Positions 40,334 through 48,965 of a stretch of 64,000 bases of DNA are shown here, piece after piece. Both the position numbers and the translations under genes were made by a program. The first letter of the stretch is position 1, and every line of letters begins with the position of its first letter. The DNA comes from Virgibacillus litoralis (lineage in GTDB: Bacteria; Bacillota; Bacilli; Bacillales; Amphibacillaceae): positions 54,019-118,018 of the forward strand of contig NZ_JAGGKK010000015.1 in NCBI RefSeq assembly GCF_017873675.1. The letters run 5' to 3'. A model generated the notes under the pieces. It was not told where the DNA came from, did no database searches, and was given only the letters and a program-made list of their open reading frames with translations.

Positions 40334-40372
40334 CGACATGATTCGCTAAAATTCGGGGAGTGACAGGCACCT
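40334..40372 (-). repeat. REP copy 5, right flank of the RAYT gene
   Basis: CGACATGATTCGCTAAAATT then CGGGGAGTGACAGGCACC, the reverse complement type of REP. Confidence 0.85.
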
Positions 40373-40404
40373 CTTCCGGAAAGGCACGTCTTCCGGCACC
40401 ACCT

Positions 40405-41238
40405 CTACCTGCCTTTATATCCTTTTCGGAATATTTCCTGGACGCCGTGCACGGTTACATATGCTTCAGGATCGATAGTCATTATTATTTTTCGGAAGGG
40501 GACGATTTCATACCTGTTAATGACAAGGTACAATACTTCGCGATGTGATTTTGTATAGCCGCCTCTTCCTTCAAGTATTGTGATGCCGCGATCCATTTTG
40601 TTAGTCACTGCATCAAGTACTTGATCCGGATGACTGGATATAATCATTACGGCTGTCCGTTCATTGGCACCTTCCACAACAACATCAATTACTTTTGCGC
40701 CGACATAAACAGAAATCAGTGTGTACATGGCTTTTTCCTGACCAATGATAAGGGAGGATACAACAATAACGGCAATATCGATTACAAGCATTCCCTTGCC
40801 AATTGTCCAGCCTAAAAGCTGATTTCCAAGTCGAGCAAGGATAGCCGATCCACCTGACGTACCACCGGATCGGAAAATAAGTCCAAGTCCGAGTCCAACC
40901 GATAAACCAGCGAATAAAGCGGCAAGCAATGTATCACCATTTATTTCGTCACCCCAGCCAACTGTAAAGTGTAAAAATAATGAAGAAAAAATAATTGCAA
41001 TTACTGTATAAACGATTACACGTTTATCAAAGAATTTATAACCGACTGCTACGAGAGATGTGTTGAGAATAAAGTTAACAATCCCAGGGGACCAGTCGAA
41101 TAGATAAAACGTAACAATTGTAATACCGATTACGCCACCTTCTGATAAACGGTTTGGGATGGCGAAATAATTAACTCCGATTGCAAAAATGAACGAACCA
41201 GTGATTATCATGAGTATTTCTTTTACCGTTTTATTCAT
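40405..41238 (-). CDS. YitT family membrane protein
   Basis: A 277 aa protein with about five to six membrane helices (ILMIITGSFIFAIGVNYF, GVIGITIVTFYLF, LLAALFAGLSVGLGLGLIF) including the YitT signature FRSGGTSGGSAIL, and a C-terminal DUF2179 domain (AVMIISSHPDQVLDAV, GITILEGRGGYT). Start ATG 41238 after GGAGGTGAG is preferred to 41283. Function unknown in general; several paralogues are usual in Bacillaceae. Confidence 0.88.
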   Translation of the reverse strand: MNKTVKEILMIITGSFIFAIGVNYFAIPNRLSEGGVIGITIVTFYLFDWSPGIVNFILNTSLVAVGYKFFDKRVIVYTVIAIIFSSLFLHFTVGWGDEINGDTLLAALFAGLSVGLGLGLIFRSGGTSGGSAILARLGNQLLGWTIGKGMLVIDIAVIVVSSLIIGQEKAMYTLISVYVGAKVIDVVVEGANERTAVMIISSHPDQVLDAVTNKMDRGITILEGRGGYTKSHREVLYLVINRYEIVPFRKIIMTIDPEAYVTVHGVQEIFRKGYKGR

Positions 41239-41503
41239 CTGATTTCTCACCTCCACAGCTATTATACTATCTAAAATTGTCATGATAAAACCTTCTGTGC
41301 AAAAACTTTACCTGGTTCCTTGCATATTGGAAGTTTTGACTTTATAGCAAAAGGCTGTTTTCTTCTAAAAGTATGTTGTTTTTGAGACAAAAAAGATAAA
41401 GTGCGAAATAGCGAAAATTTTACTTTGCAGCACTCCGGTACCAATGCAACATCTGCTCAAGCTAGCACTTTTGAAGTCTTACTAGCCATTGTTCACTCAC
41501 CAG

Positions 41504-41620
41504 AATTATGAGAACCCGAACACAGTTCAGATTGCGTGAAACGAGTCTTCATTAGGGTTATGAGAGCCCAAACGCTGTCCAATTACCGTGAAACGGCCAA
41601 TCATCAGGGTTATGAGATCC
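41504..41620 (+). repeat. Tandem direct repeat, period 52 bp
   Basis: TTATGAGANCCCG/A motifs begin at 41506, 41558 and 41610, exactly 52 bp apart. The second halves (CAGTTCAGATTGCGTGAAACG and CTGTCCAATTACCGTGAAACG) also match. Two full units and a third partial one. No gene is seen between the YitT gene and the aminotransferase (41239-41915). Confidence 0.75.
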
Positions 41621-41780
41621 GGTTGAGTTTTTTACACATTACTTCGCATTTCATAATCAATTGCGATGGTTACAGCGCAATAAAATTTACGATAAGGGGC
41701 TATCAAAAAGAAGTTGACCGCTTACTAAATATTTGGTAAATTAATAATAATCAAATATCATTAACTGCCAAATCTAATTG

Positions 41781-41874
41781 ACTCTGCTGGATAAGTGGAG
41801 CAAATACCTAGATCACGACCAGTTATATAGGTGGGAGTACCTTATTTTCTCCTGTCCATATTTCTGGTTTTTTT
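41781..41874 (+). promoter_or_regulatory. Possible structured leader before the omega-aminotransferase
   Basis: Complementary blocks ACCTA / TAGGT, AGGT-GGGAGT-ACCT and a late CCAG ... CTGGTTTTTTT terminator-like end suggest a leader that folds in alternative ways. No known riboswitch class was recognised. Confidence 0.3.
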
Positions 41875-41915
41875 ATTTATAAGTGTCGATCACAACGAAA
41901 CAGGGAGGGACCGAT

Positions 41916-43259
41916 GTGGAAAATTTAACTGAGTTAGACAAGCGGCATTTTATTCATCCAACTTCGTCAATCCAGCAACAACAACGGGATGGAGCAAAAG
42001 TCATTATGGAAAAAGGGGAGGGAATTTACTTAACGGACACAAATGGAAACGTATACATTGATGCGATGTCGTCTCTTTGGAATGTAAATATTGGACATGG
42101 AAGAGAGGAACTAGCCGAAGTGGCTGCACAGCAATTGAAGAAGTTAGCATTTAGTTCTGCATTTTCAACCTTTAGCCATGAACCTGCGATAAAACTAGCT
42201 GAGAAGATTGCATCTATTTCCCCCGCAGGTTTAAATGCTGTATTTTTTACGTCCGGTGGTTCGGAGTCAAATGATTCTGCTATTAAGCTAGTTCGCCATT
42301 ACTGGAAAATACAGGGCAAGCAGGATCGAAGAAAAATTATTGCTCTAAAGCGTGGCTATCATGGAGTTGCTGCTGCATCTACTAGTGTGACAGGAATACC
42401 AGAATTTTGGGGCATGGCCGGACATATGATGACTGATTTTACCCATGCGGAAACACCATACGGGGGCAATACGGAAAAGGCAATAGCTTCTCTTCGTCAA
42501 GTGATTGAAGAGGAAGGGCCAGAGAATATAGCGGCAATTTTGGCAGAACCTGTTCAAGGTGCAGGAGGTGTGCTGATTCCTCCTGCAGATTATTTTAAAG
42601 AAGTTCGCAAATTATGCGATGAATATGAAATTTTGTTTATTGCTGATGAAATAATAACCGGGTTTGGCCGGACTGGAAAAATGTTTGGAATGGAAAATTG
42701 GGGAGTTACACCTGATATGATGACGTTCGCAAAAGGAGTTACCAGTGGTTACATTCCGCTGGGTGGTGTTGTTGTTTCGGATCATATCCACAATGTGCTA
42801 AAGGAAAAGTCAAAAGGCACCTTGTTTCATGGGTTTACATATAGTGGGCACCCGACTGCAGCAGCTTTAGCTTTAAAAAACATCGAGATTATTGAACAAG
42901 AAAACCTGATTGAAAATTCCCGGGAAATGGGAGAGAAACTGTTAGAAGGATTTCAAAAAATAAAGGAGAACCTTGAAATTGTTGGCGATGTACGAACAAT
43001 CGGACTTCTTGGTGCAGTTGAACTTGTTCAGAATCCAGCAACAAATAAGCGATTCGCACCAGATCTGAATGTTGCTCCAAGAGTTATTGAAGCGTTGCAT
43101 GAAAGAGGTGTTATATGCCGTCCTGTCACTTTTGGAGGTACAGATATTATCTGCTTTGCACCACCAATTGTTATAGATAACAAGCAGGTAAATACATTGG
43201 TCGAAAAACTCTACGATTCTGTATTGTCAGTCCAAAAACAGATTGGAGTACCATCTTAA
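41916..43259 (+). CDS. Class III omega-aminotransferase (beta-alanine/taurine:pyruvate type)
   Basis: A 447 aa PLP aminotransferase. MSSLWNVNIGHGREELAEVA, FTSGGSESNDSAIKLVRHYW, the Asp of IADEIITGFGRTGKMFGME, the PLP Lys in TFAKGVTSGYIPLGG, and TYSGHPTAAALALKNIEI fit omega-amino acid:pyruvate transaminases. I choose GTG 41916 after CAGGGAGGG; the frame from 41883 adds 11 residues. It is followed 84 bp later by an APC permease, so the two probably take up and deaminate an amine such as beta-alanine, taurine or a polyamine. Exact substrate unknown. Confidence 0.85.
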   Translation: MENLTELDKRHFIHPTSSIQQQQRDGAKVIMEKGEGIYLTDTNGNVYIDAMSSLWNVNIGHGREELAEVAAQQLKKLAFSSAFSTFSHEPAIKLAEKIASISPAGLNAVFFTSGGSESNDSAIKLVRHYWKIQGKQDRRKIIALKRGYHGVAAASTSVTGIPEFWGMAGHMMTDFTHAETPYGGNTEKAIASLRQVIEEEGPENIAAILAEPVQGAGGVLIPPADYFKEVRKLCDEYEILFIADEIITGFGRTGKMFGMENWGVTPDMMTFAKGVTSGYIPLGGVVVSDHIHNVLKEKSKGTLFHGFTYSGHPTAAALALKNIEIIEQENLIENSREMGEKLLEGFQKIKENLEIVGDVRTIGLLGAVELVQNPATNKRFAPDLNVAPRVIEALHERGVICRPVTFGGTDIICFAPPIVIDNKQVNTLVEKLYDSVLSVQKQIGVPS

Positions 43260-43343
43260 CAATGAAATAAATTTCCCTGTAAAAACATATGAATTATACA
43301 TGGACTTGCTAAATAATTACCAAAATCGATCGGAGGGAGCAAA

Positions 43344-44750
43344 ATGAAAGAAAGGAAATTATTAAGAATTTTAGGTAATAAGGATGTCATTGCACTGGCT
43401 TTTGGTGCGATGATTGGATGGGGATGGGTAGTAACAACAGGTTTATGGATAACCGAAGCTGGATCATTGGGAGCTATTCTTGCATTCACAATTGGTGGAT
43501 TACTTGTTGTGGTTGTTGGTTTAACTTACGCGGAATTATCTTCAGCACTTCCTCTTGCTGGGGGTGAACATGTATATACCTACAAGGCTATGGGAAGAAC
43601 AGCATCGTTTATAGCAACATGGGCAATAATTCTTGGCTATGTATCGGTTGTAGCATTTGAGGCAGTTGCGCTTCCTACTGTTTTTGAATATTTAATTCCA
43701 GATTATAGCCAAGGTTATTTATATACGATAGCTGGTTGGGATGTCACGGCAACATGGGCAGGTGTTGGTATACTAGGATCAGTTCTCGTTGCGTGGATAA
43801 ATTATCGTGGAATCAAACTTACGACCGCGATAACGTTTATCCTCACGTTACTGATTCTGATAGCAGGATTAATGCTGATTACTGGTAGTACTGCCGGAGG
43901 AAACGCTCAGAATATGCAGCCATTCTTTGAAAAGGGAATTGCTGGGTTGCTTACTGTTATCATCATGACTCCTTTTATGTTTGTCGGATTTGATGTTATC
44001 CCACAGGCTGCCGAAGAGATAAATCTTCCACAGAAGAAAATCGGGCAGTTATTAATTGGTTCGGTTATTCTTGCAGTTGTATGGTATGTTGCTGTGATTT
44101 TTGGTGTTTCGCGTGTGCTGAGCCCGGCTGAAATAGGTGAGTCAAATCTGGTGACGGCTGATGCGATGGCAAAAGCATTTGGTGATAGTCAGATGATGGG
44201 TAATCTACTAGTCCTCGGGGGTATTGGGGGTATTTTAACCAGTTGGATTGGTTTCTATGTTGGTGGCAGTCGTGCAATCTATGCGCTTGCAAGAGCAGGG
44301 ATGCTTCCAAAGTCGCTAGGAGAACTGCATCCTAAATATAATACGCCGCATCGAGCAATATTGCTGATTGGTGTTTTCTCTACTATTGCACCATTGTTAG
44401 GTCGTCCTGCCCTTGTATGGTTAGTTGATGCGGGTGGACTTGGTTTGGTTGTTGCATGGTTAATGGTAGCTATTTCGTTTATTATCTTACGTAAAAAAGC
44501 GCCGGACATGAAGCGTCCATTTAGATTGCGTGGGGGCACTACAATTGGTTGGATTGCAGTAGTCATGTCAGGAGGTATAACCATCCTTTACATGCCGGGG
44601 ATGCCTTCTGCACTTATTTGGCCGTACGAATGGGTGATTGTAGGGGCTTGGGTAATTCTAGGTATTATACTGTATAAGTTTTCAATTGTTAAGTACGGAA
44701 AAGCATACTCAGATGAACATATGAAAAAGGAGATTGATAGAGTTGCTTAG
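43344..44750 (+). CDS. APC family amino acid permease
   Basis: 468 aa, about 12 membrane helices. The APC signature GAMIGWGWVVTTGLWITEAG in helix 1, PLAGGEHVYTYKAMG, and the mid-protein FDVIPQAAEEINLPQKKIG are present. ATG 43344 follows CGGAGGGAG. Cotranscribed with the omega-aminotransferase and closed by a strong terminator; likely brings in the amine that enzyme uses. Confidence 0.88.
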   Translation: MKERKLLRILGNKDVIALAFGAMIGWGWVVTTGLWITEAGSLGAILAFTIGGLLVVVVGLTYAELSSALPLAGGEHVYTYKAMGRTASFIATWAIILGYVSVVAFEAVALPTVFEYLIPDYSQGYLYTIAGWDVTATWAGVGILGSVLVAWINYRGIKLTTAITFILTLLILIAGLMLITGSTAGGNAQNMQPFFEKGIAGLLTVIIMTPFMFVGFDVIPQAAEEINLPQKKIGQLLIGSVILAVVWYVAVIFGVSRVLSPAEIGESNLVTADAMAKAFGDSQMMGNLLVLGGIGGILTSWIGFYVGGSRAIYALARAGMLPKSLGELHPKYNTPHRAILLIGVFSTIAPLLGRPALVWLVDAGGLGLVVAWLMVAISFIILRKKAPDMKRPFRLRGGTTIGWIAVVMSGGITILYMPGMPSALIWPYEWVIVGAWVILGIILYKFSIVKYGKAYSDEHMKKEIDRVA

Positions 44751-44767
44751 GTAGTGATTATAATCTG

Positions 44768-44808
44768 AAAACGGAACAACCTATTATATTTAGGTTGTTC
44801 CGTTTTTT
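44768..44808 (+). terminator. Rho-independent terminator after the APC permease
   Basis: A 16-bp stem AAAACGGAACAACCTA / TAGGTTGTTCCGTTTT, 7-nt loop, T-run. Confidence 0.9.
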
Positions 44809-44827
44809 AATGGGAAACTGACCCGTT

Positions 44828-44865
44828 CGACAAGATTCGCTTAAAACCGGGAAGAGACAGGCACT
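44828..44865 (-). repeat. REP copy 6 (R2, minus orientation)
   Basis: CGACAAGATTCGCTTAAAAC then CGGGAAGAGACAGGCAC; the tail resembles the RAYT right flank at 40334 more closely than the copy at 29545. Confidence 0.7.
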
Positions 44866-44875
44866 TAAAAATATA

Positions 44876-44933
44876 TTGACTTTTGGAATTGTACTGAATT
44901 ATAATAGTATTAAGACAATGTCGACAATCGACA
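44876..44933 (+). promoter_or_regulatory. Promoter and GntR-type operator of doeA
   Basis: TTGACT (44876-44881), 18 bp, TATAAT (44900-44905). The perfect inverted repeat TGTCGA-CAA-TCGACA starts 14 bp after the -10 (44919-44933), i.e. at about +8. The identical site with the same 14-bp offset is in front of the GntR gene at 49008. This suggests roadblock-type repression by that regulator. The 195-bp leader that follows holds a spurious open frame only. Confidence 0.75.
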
Positions 44934-45128
44934 AAATGAAAATGTTGTTCCGTTTTAAATCATTTATGCATTTAATGTATAAAGACTGTCATCGCGCCAC
45001 ATACACTACACAACATAACTTACTTCTTTCAACAATGCTATCCACAAATATCAAATTTATTTCTGTAATAAATATGCGCTTCTGTGTATATAGTTAGTAA
45101 AATTGAGCACGAGGGGAAGGGATGATTT

Positions 45129-46316
45129 GTGTTAACATTTCCTATTTCTGAGTTTAAAGAGAGATTAGTTAGTACAAAGCAGCGGATGGCTGATGCTGGG
45201 GTTGATATTCTGTTAGTAACGGATCCGGCCAATATGAATTATCTGACTGGATATGATGCTTGGTCCTTTTACGTTCACCAATTACTGGTCGTAATGATTG
45301 ATGAGGAACAGCCGATATGGGTTGGGCGTGGGCAAGACGCTAGTGCTGCACTGCATACTACATGGCTGGATATAGACCATATAACACCGTATGCAGATCA
45401 TTATGTTCAATCGACTATTTTGCATCCAATGGACTTTGTGTGTGACTTACTAAAAGAAAAAAACCGAGCGAGGCAAACAATCGCCGTTGAACTTGATGCA
45501 TATTATTTTACAGCTAAATGTTATATGCGATTAACACAAGGATTGCCAAATGCGACGTTTAAAGATGGTACAAATATGGTTAATTGGGTACGCATCATAA
45601 AATCGGATCGGGAGATTGCCTATATGAAGCAGGCTGCCAGAATTTCCGAAAAAGCAATGCAAGTTGCCTTTGATACGATTAATGAAGGGGTCCGCGAATG
45701 TGATGTTGTCGCTGAAATATCTCATGCGCAGATTACCGGGACTGAAGATTTTGGTGGTGATTATCCTTCAATTGTTCCATTATTACCAACAGGAGAAAAG
45801 ACATCTGCATGTCACTTGACTTGGACAGACGATAGATTTAAGCATGGTGATCCAGTTATTATTGAATTGGCTGGCTGCTATAAACGATATCACGCACCGT
45901 TAGCAAGAACTGCAGTAATTGGTATGCCATCGGAAGAAATGCAATATGTATCAGATGTTGTACTTGAAGGAATAGGCGAGGCATTAAATGCAGTCAAACC
46001 AGGTATTACATGTGAAGAGCTTGAGATGGTTTGGCGGAAAGTTATCGAAAAAAGCGGTATTAAAAAAGAGTCTCGGATGGGATATTCCATGGGGCTCAAC
46101 TACCCTCCAGATTGGGGTGAACATACGGCAAGTCTTAGACCTGGGGACCGTACGGTGTTAAAACCGAATATGACATTTCATTTAATCCCTGGCATTTGGA
46201 TGGACAATATGGGTGTCGAAATTAGTGAATCATTTCAGGTTACGGAAAAAGGATGCGAAATTTTGGCTAATTTTCCACGTGAATTGATGGTTAAACCGAA
46301 TATACGGCTTGCTTAA
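45129..46316 (+). CDS. doeA: Ectoine hydrolase (DoeA/EutD, M24 family)
   Basis: 395 aa with creatinase N-terminal and M24 C-terminal domains. ELAGCYKRYHAPLARTAVIG replaces the metal ligands of true aminopeptidases, a trait of ectoine hydrolases and creatinases. GLNYPPDWGEHTASLRPGDR and PGIWMDNMGVEISESF match my memory of DoeA/EutD. It opens the ectoine ring to N-acetyl-2,4-diaminobutyrate. GTG/TTG start after GAGGGGAAGGG. It has its own operator-controlled promoter and a terminator, so it is a single-gene unit ahead of ehuB. Confidence 0.87.
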   Translation: MLTFPISEFKERLVSTKQRMADAGVDILLVTDPANMNYLTGYDAWSFYVHQLLVVMIDEEQPIWVGRGQDASAALHTTWLDIDHITPYADHYVQSTILHPMDFVCDLLKEKNRARQTIAVELDAYYFTAKCYMRLTQGLPNATFKDGTNMVNWVRIIKSDREIAYMKQAARISEKAMQVAFDTINEGVRECDVVAEISHAQITGTEDFGGDYPSIVPLLPTGEKTSACHLTWTDDRFKHGDPVIIELAGCYKRYHAPLARTAVIGMPSEEMQYVSDVVLEGIGEALNAVKPGITCEELEMVWRKVIEKSGIKKESRMGYSMGLNYPPDWGEHTASLRPGDRTVLKPNMTFHLIPGIWMDNMGVEISESFQVTEKGCEILANFPRELMVKPNIRLA

Positions 46317-46355
46317 TCAAATGTTAAATCGAAAACATCAAAAATTTCAATAGTC

Positions 46356-46394
46356 TAGAGTGCAAAATCATAACGATTCTGCACTCTATTTTTT
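46356..46394 (+). terminator. Terminator of doeA
   Basis: A 9-bp stem TAGAGTGCA / TGCACTCTA, extended inside by AATC / GATT, followed by six T. Confidence 0.85.
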
Positions 46395-46567
46395 GGTATT
46401 TAAAACTTTTAACTGTATAAGAATTTACCATTAGAATTTGCACTCAAAAGCATAAAGGGTTCTAAATTACACGCATAAGAATCTCTTTCAATTTTATAAT
46501 TGCAATTACAGTTTTTTTGACGTTTTCACCCCAGTTAATAATGTGTTCTACTTTACTGGATAATTAA

Positions 46568-46595
46568 TTGTCGTTAACATAAAAAGGAATACAAT
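46568..46595 (+). promoter_or_regulatory. Predicted promoter of ehuB
   Basis: TTGTCG (46568-46573), 16 bp, TACAAT (46590-46595). The start of transcription would fall at the beginning of the R1 repeat. No copy of the TGTCGA-N3-TCGACA operator is seen here. Confidence 0.45.
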
Positions 46596-46599
46596 TTTT

Positions 46600-46684
46600 A
46601 AGCAGTTAAGAAAAGTATAAATCCTTTCTTACTGCATAAGTGCAACTAAGGCTTATCTATATTAAAGCTTGGCGATAAGCCAAG
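46600..46684 (+). repeat. Interspersed repeat R1, copy 3 (full)
   Basis: AAGCAGTTAAGAAAAGTATA, then CTTTCTTACTGCATAAGTGC, AACTAAGGCTTATCTATATT, ending in AAAGCTTGGCGATAAGCC. Two foldback parts: CAGTAAGAAAG-type hairpin and GGCTTATC / GATAAGCC (46650-46681). It forms most of the ehuB leader. Confidence 0.85.
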
Positions 46685-46720
46685 TTTTGTAAAAGTAGAA
46701 AAAGGGGGATTTTTTAGAAA

Positions 46721-47611
46721 ATGAGAAAGTTATTATTAGCTTCAGTGTTGTTCTTTTCTTTCATTCTTCTAGCTGCATGCGGGTCGGATGAAAATAGTGG
46801 GAATGGCGACGAAGATGAAGGTAATGTACTTGCCCAACTAAAAGAAGAGGGTACTGTAACGGTCGGCTTCGCTAATGAAAAACCATATGCATACCAAGAA
46901 GATGGCGAGTTGAAGGGTGCGGCAGTAGATATTGCTAAAGCTGTATTCGCTGAGCTAGGGATTGAAAATATGGATGGACAGCTTTCTGACTTTGGACAAC
47001 TTATTCCTGGGTTAAATGCTGGTAAGTTCGATGTTATCACTGCTGGGATGGCAATCAATCCAGATCGTTGTGAGAACGCCGATTTTGGCGAACCTGAAAT
47101 GATGTATGGTGAAGGGATAGTTGTTCAGGAGGGAAATCCATTAGATCTTCATAGCTATGCGGATATTGCAGAAAATCCTGAAGCAACCATTTCTATAATG
47201 TCAGGTGCAACTGAAAATGAATTTGTAAAATCAGAAGGTGTAAGTAAAGATCAGATTCAAAGCGCACCAGATGTTCCTGCAACATTCTCAGCAGTATCAT
47301 CTGGCCGTGCTGATGCAACTACAGGTACAGAAATGTCACTTAAAATGGCATTAGAAACTTCTGATTCAGATAACCTGGAATTCGTTACTGATTTCAAACA
47401 GCCAGATATCGACGGTATCCCAAGCTATGGTGCTGCTGCATTCCACAAAGATAATGACGCATTACGTAAAGCTTATAATGAAAAATTAGCTGAATTAAAG
47501 GGAACTGACAAATTTGATGAACTTTTAGAATCAAATGGATTCAGTGCTGAAAATAACTCAGTACCATCTGATATTACAACAGAAGGTATCTGTAGTGGCG
47601 AGATTAAATAG
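46721..47611 (+). CDS. ehuB: Ectoine/hydroxyectoine-binding lipoprotein EhuB (orphan)
   Basis: A 296 aa family 3 solute-binding protein. Lipoprotein signal with lipobox LLAAC (Cys20) and an acidic linker. Mature part VGFANEKPYAYQEDGELKG, DVITAGMAINPDRCENADFGEP (ligand-binding Arg), ISIMSGATENEFVKSEGV and SGRADATTGTEMSL fit EhuB. It would capture ectoines outside the cell. The usual permease and ATPase genes ehuC, ehuD and ehuA are absent: a terminator follows directly. So it must partner with a transporter encoded elsewhere, or the SSS symporter here does the transport. Confidence 0.8.
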   Translation: MRKLLLASVLFFSFILLAACGSDENSGNGDEDEGNVLAQLKEEGTVTVGFANEKPYAYQEDGELKGAAVDIAKAVFAELGIENMDGQLSDFGQLIPGLNAGKFDVITAGMAINPDRCENADFGEPEMMYGEGIVVQEGNPLDLHSYADIAENPEATISIMSGATENEFVKSEGVSKDQIQSAPDVPATFSAVSSGRADATTGTEMSLKMALETSDSDNLEFVTDFKQPDIDGIPSYGAAAFHKDNDALRKAYNEKLAELKGTDKFDELLESNGFSAENNSVPSDITTEGICSGEIK

Positions 47612-47631
47612 TTCACTATAATATACTTAAA

Positions 47632-47679
47632 AAATAGAGCCCTATATCCTTTCCTTAAGGTATAGGGCTCTATTTTTTT
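47632..47679 (+). terminator. Strong terminator of ehuB
   Basis: A perfect 15-bp stem AAATAGAGCCCTATA / TATAGGGCTCTATTT with a T-run after it. It also serves the convergent gene on the other strand less directly. Confidence 0.9.
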
Positions 47680-47766
47680 GCAGTTAAGAACTATTCTCTT
47701 ATTGTATAGGTGCAACTAAAGACACAGAGCTTATTCTAAAAATCCCTTCATTGATAAGCCAGATTC
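47680..47766 (+). repeat. Interspersed repeat R1, copy 4 (diverged)
   Basis: GCAGTTAAGAACTATTCTCT, TATAGGTGCAACTAAAGACA and a terminal TTGATAAGCC: the R1 order is kept, but the centre differs. Confidence 0.6.
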
Positions 47767-47775
47767 GAACAGTTA

Positions 47776-48759
47776 TTATGGTTGCTTCCAGACGCTGGCA
47801 TCAATCAAATTAGCTGGCTTTTTGCCTTGTAACCCTGCTTCGAGATTCCTGGCAGCAACTTCTGACATTCTCAACTCAGTTTCATGTGTGGATGATCCAA
47901 TATGAGGAGTTGTTACAACGTTTTCCATCTGTAGTAGCGGGTTACTCAGCTTAATGGGTTCTCTTTCAAAAACATCTAAACCAGCTGCTGCAATATTCCC
48001 ATTTTGCAGAGCTTTAATTAAATCCTTTTCCACAACTGTTTTTCCCCGAGAACCGTTTATAAAGATAGCAGATTCTTTCATTAACTGAAATTCCCTTTTC
48101 CCTATGAGGCCTTTTGTTTCTGGTGTTAGTGGTGTAATGAGACAGACGAAATCAGAACTCTCTAGTAAACTATCAAGGTCACAGTATGCAGCATTAAAGT
48201 TTTCTTCAACATCTGGTTTCTTAGTGCGGCTATGGTATAAAATTTCCATATCAAAACCATGATGGGCCCGTTTCGCAATTGCCTGACCAATTCTGCCCAT
48301 ACCAATAATACCTAACGTTTTGTGATGAACATTAACACCGAAATATTCAGGTCCAATTGCCTCTGTTATCCACTCACCATTTTTTACAAATTGATCTAAC
48401 TCGGGTATACGCCGGGCTGTTGCTATTAGGATACCGAATACCGTATCAGCAACAGTATCTGTCAGCACATCTGGTGTATTGGTTGCCAAAATGTTCCGCC
48501 TGTTCATTTCGCTGATATCAAGGTTACTGTACCCAACCGAGACATTGCTGACTATTTTCAGGTTGGGGGCCTGGTCCAGCAATTCACGATCAACAGGCAT
48601 TTCCAACCCGATAATACCTTCTGCCTGACCAAGGAACTCCAAGAATTCAGGGTTATTTTTGGTATCAACATTGTTAAAAAAACGGACGTCGTACTTATTC
48701 TGTAAGTCTTTCAGAACAGGTTTTTCCACTCGATTATAGGCGATAATTTTTTTCTTCAT
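47776..48759 (-). CDS. D-2-hydroxyacid dehydrogenase (glyoxylate/hydroxypyruvate reductase type)
   Basis: A 327 aa NAD(P)-dependent enzyme. VSNVSVGYSNLDIS, the Rossmann motif LGIIGMGRIGQAIAKRAH, FINGSRGKTVVEKDLI, catalytic Arg/Glu in AGLDVFEREP and His in TTPHIGSSTHETELRM. It reduces a short 2-oxoacid. It is divergent from the GntR regulator, and a half-conserved copy of that regulator's putative operator lies at 48783-48797, so it probably belongs to the same regulon and handles a 2-oxoacid made from the ectoine-type substrate. Confidence 0.88.
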   Translation of the reverse strand: MKKKIIAYNRVEKPVLKDLQNKYDVRFFNNVDTKNNPEFLEFLGQAEGIIGLEMPVDRELLDQAPNLKIVSNVSVGYSNLDISEMNRRNILATNTPDVLTDTVADTVFGILIATARRIPELDQFVKNGEWITEAIGPEYFGVNVHHKTLGIIGMGRIGQAIAKRAHHGFDMEILYHSRTKKPDVEENFNAAYCDLDSLLESSDFVCLITPLTPETKGLIGKREFQLMKESAIFINGSRGKTVVEKDLIKALQNGNIAAAGLDVFEREPIKLSNPLLQMENVVTTPHIGSSTHETELRMSEVAARNLEAGLQGKKPANLIDASVWKQP

Positions 48760-48782
48760 TTTAATCCCTCATTTCCCATTTA

Positions 48783-48797
48783 TGTCGACAATGTATC
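48783..48797 (-). promoter_or_regulatory. Half-conserved GntR-type operator before the 2-hydroxyacid dehydrogenase
   Basis: On the plus strand TGTCGA-CAA-TGTATC: the left half and spacer equal the sites at 44919 and 49008; the right half has three changes. It is downstream of a minus-strand promoter candidate, TTGACT-N17-TATTTT. Confidence 0.5.
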
Positions 48798-48965
48798 TAA
48801 CCTAAAAATAGCCACTATGTAGAGGAAAGTCAATAAAAAAATAAAAGATTTAAAATAATTAAGAAAAGTCATAATCACCTAATTCTGTAATGAGAGTCAA
48901 GTCAGCTCTGCAATCAGGATAACAGGTTGAAGAATAAGCTTAAACTCCTATTTAAAATAGAGTTT

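Noticed and set aside
41536..41739. 67-codon frame downstream of the 52-bp repeats
   Set aside because: It covers the tandem repeat and has no ribosome binding site or similarity.
41781..41874. Guanidine (ykkC) or tetrahydrofolate riboswitch
   Set aside because: The conserved core blocks of these classes are not present; kept only as a low-confidence leader.
44876..45097. 73-codon frame upstream of doeA
   Set aside because: It begins in the -35 box and runs through the operator; no ribosome binding site.
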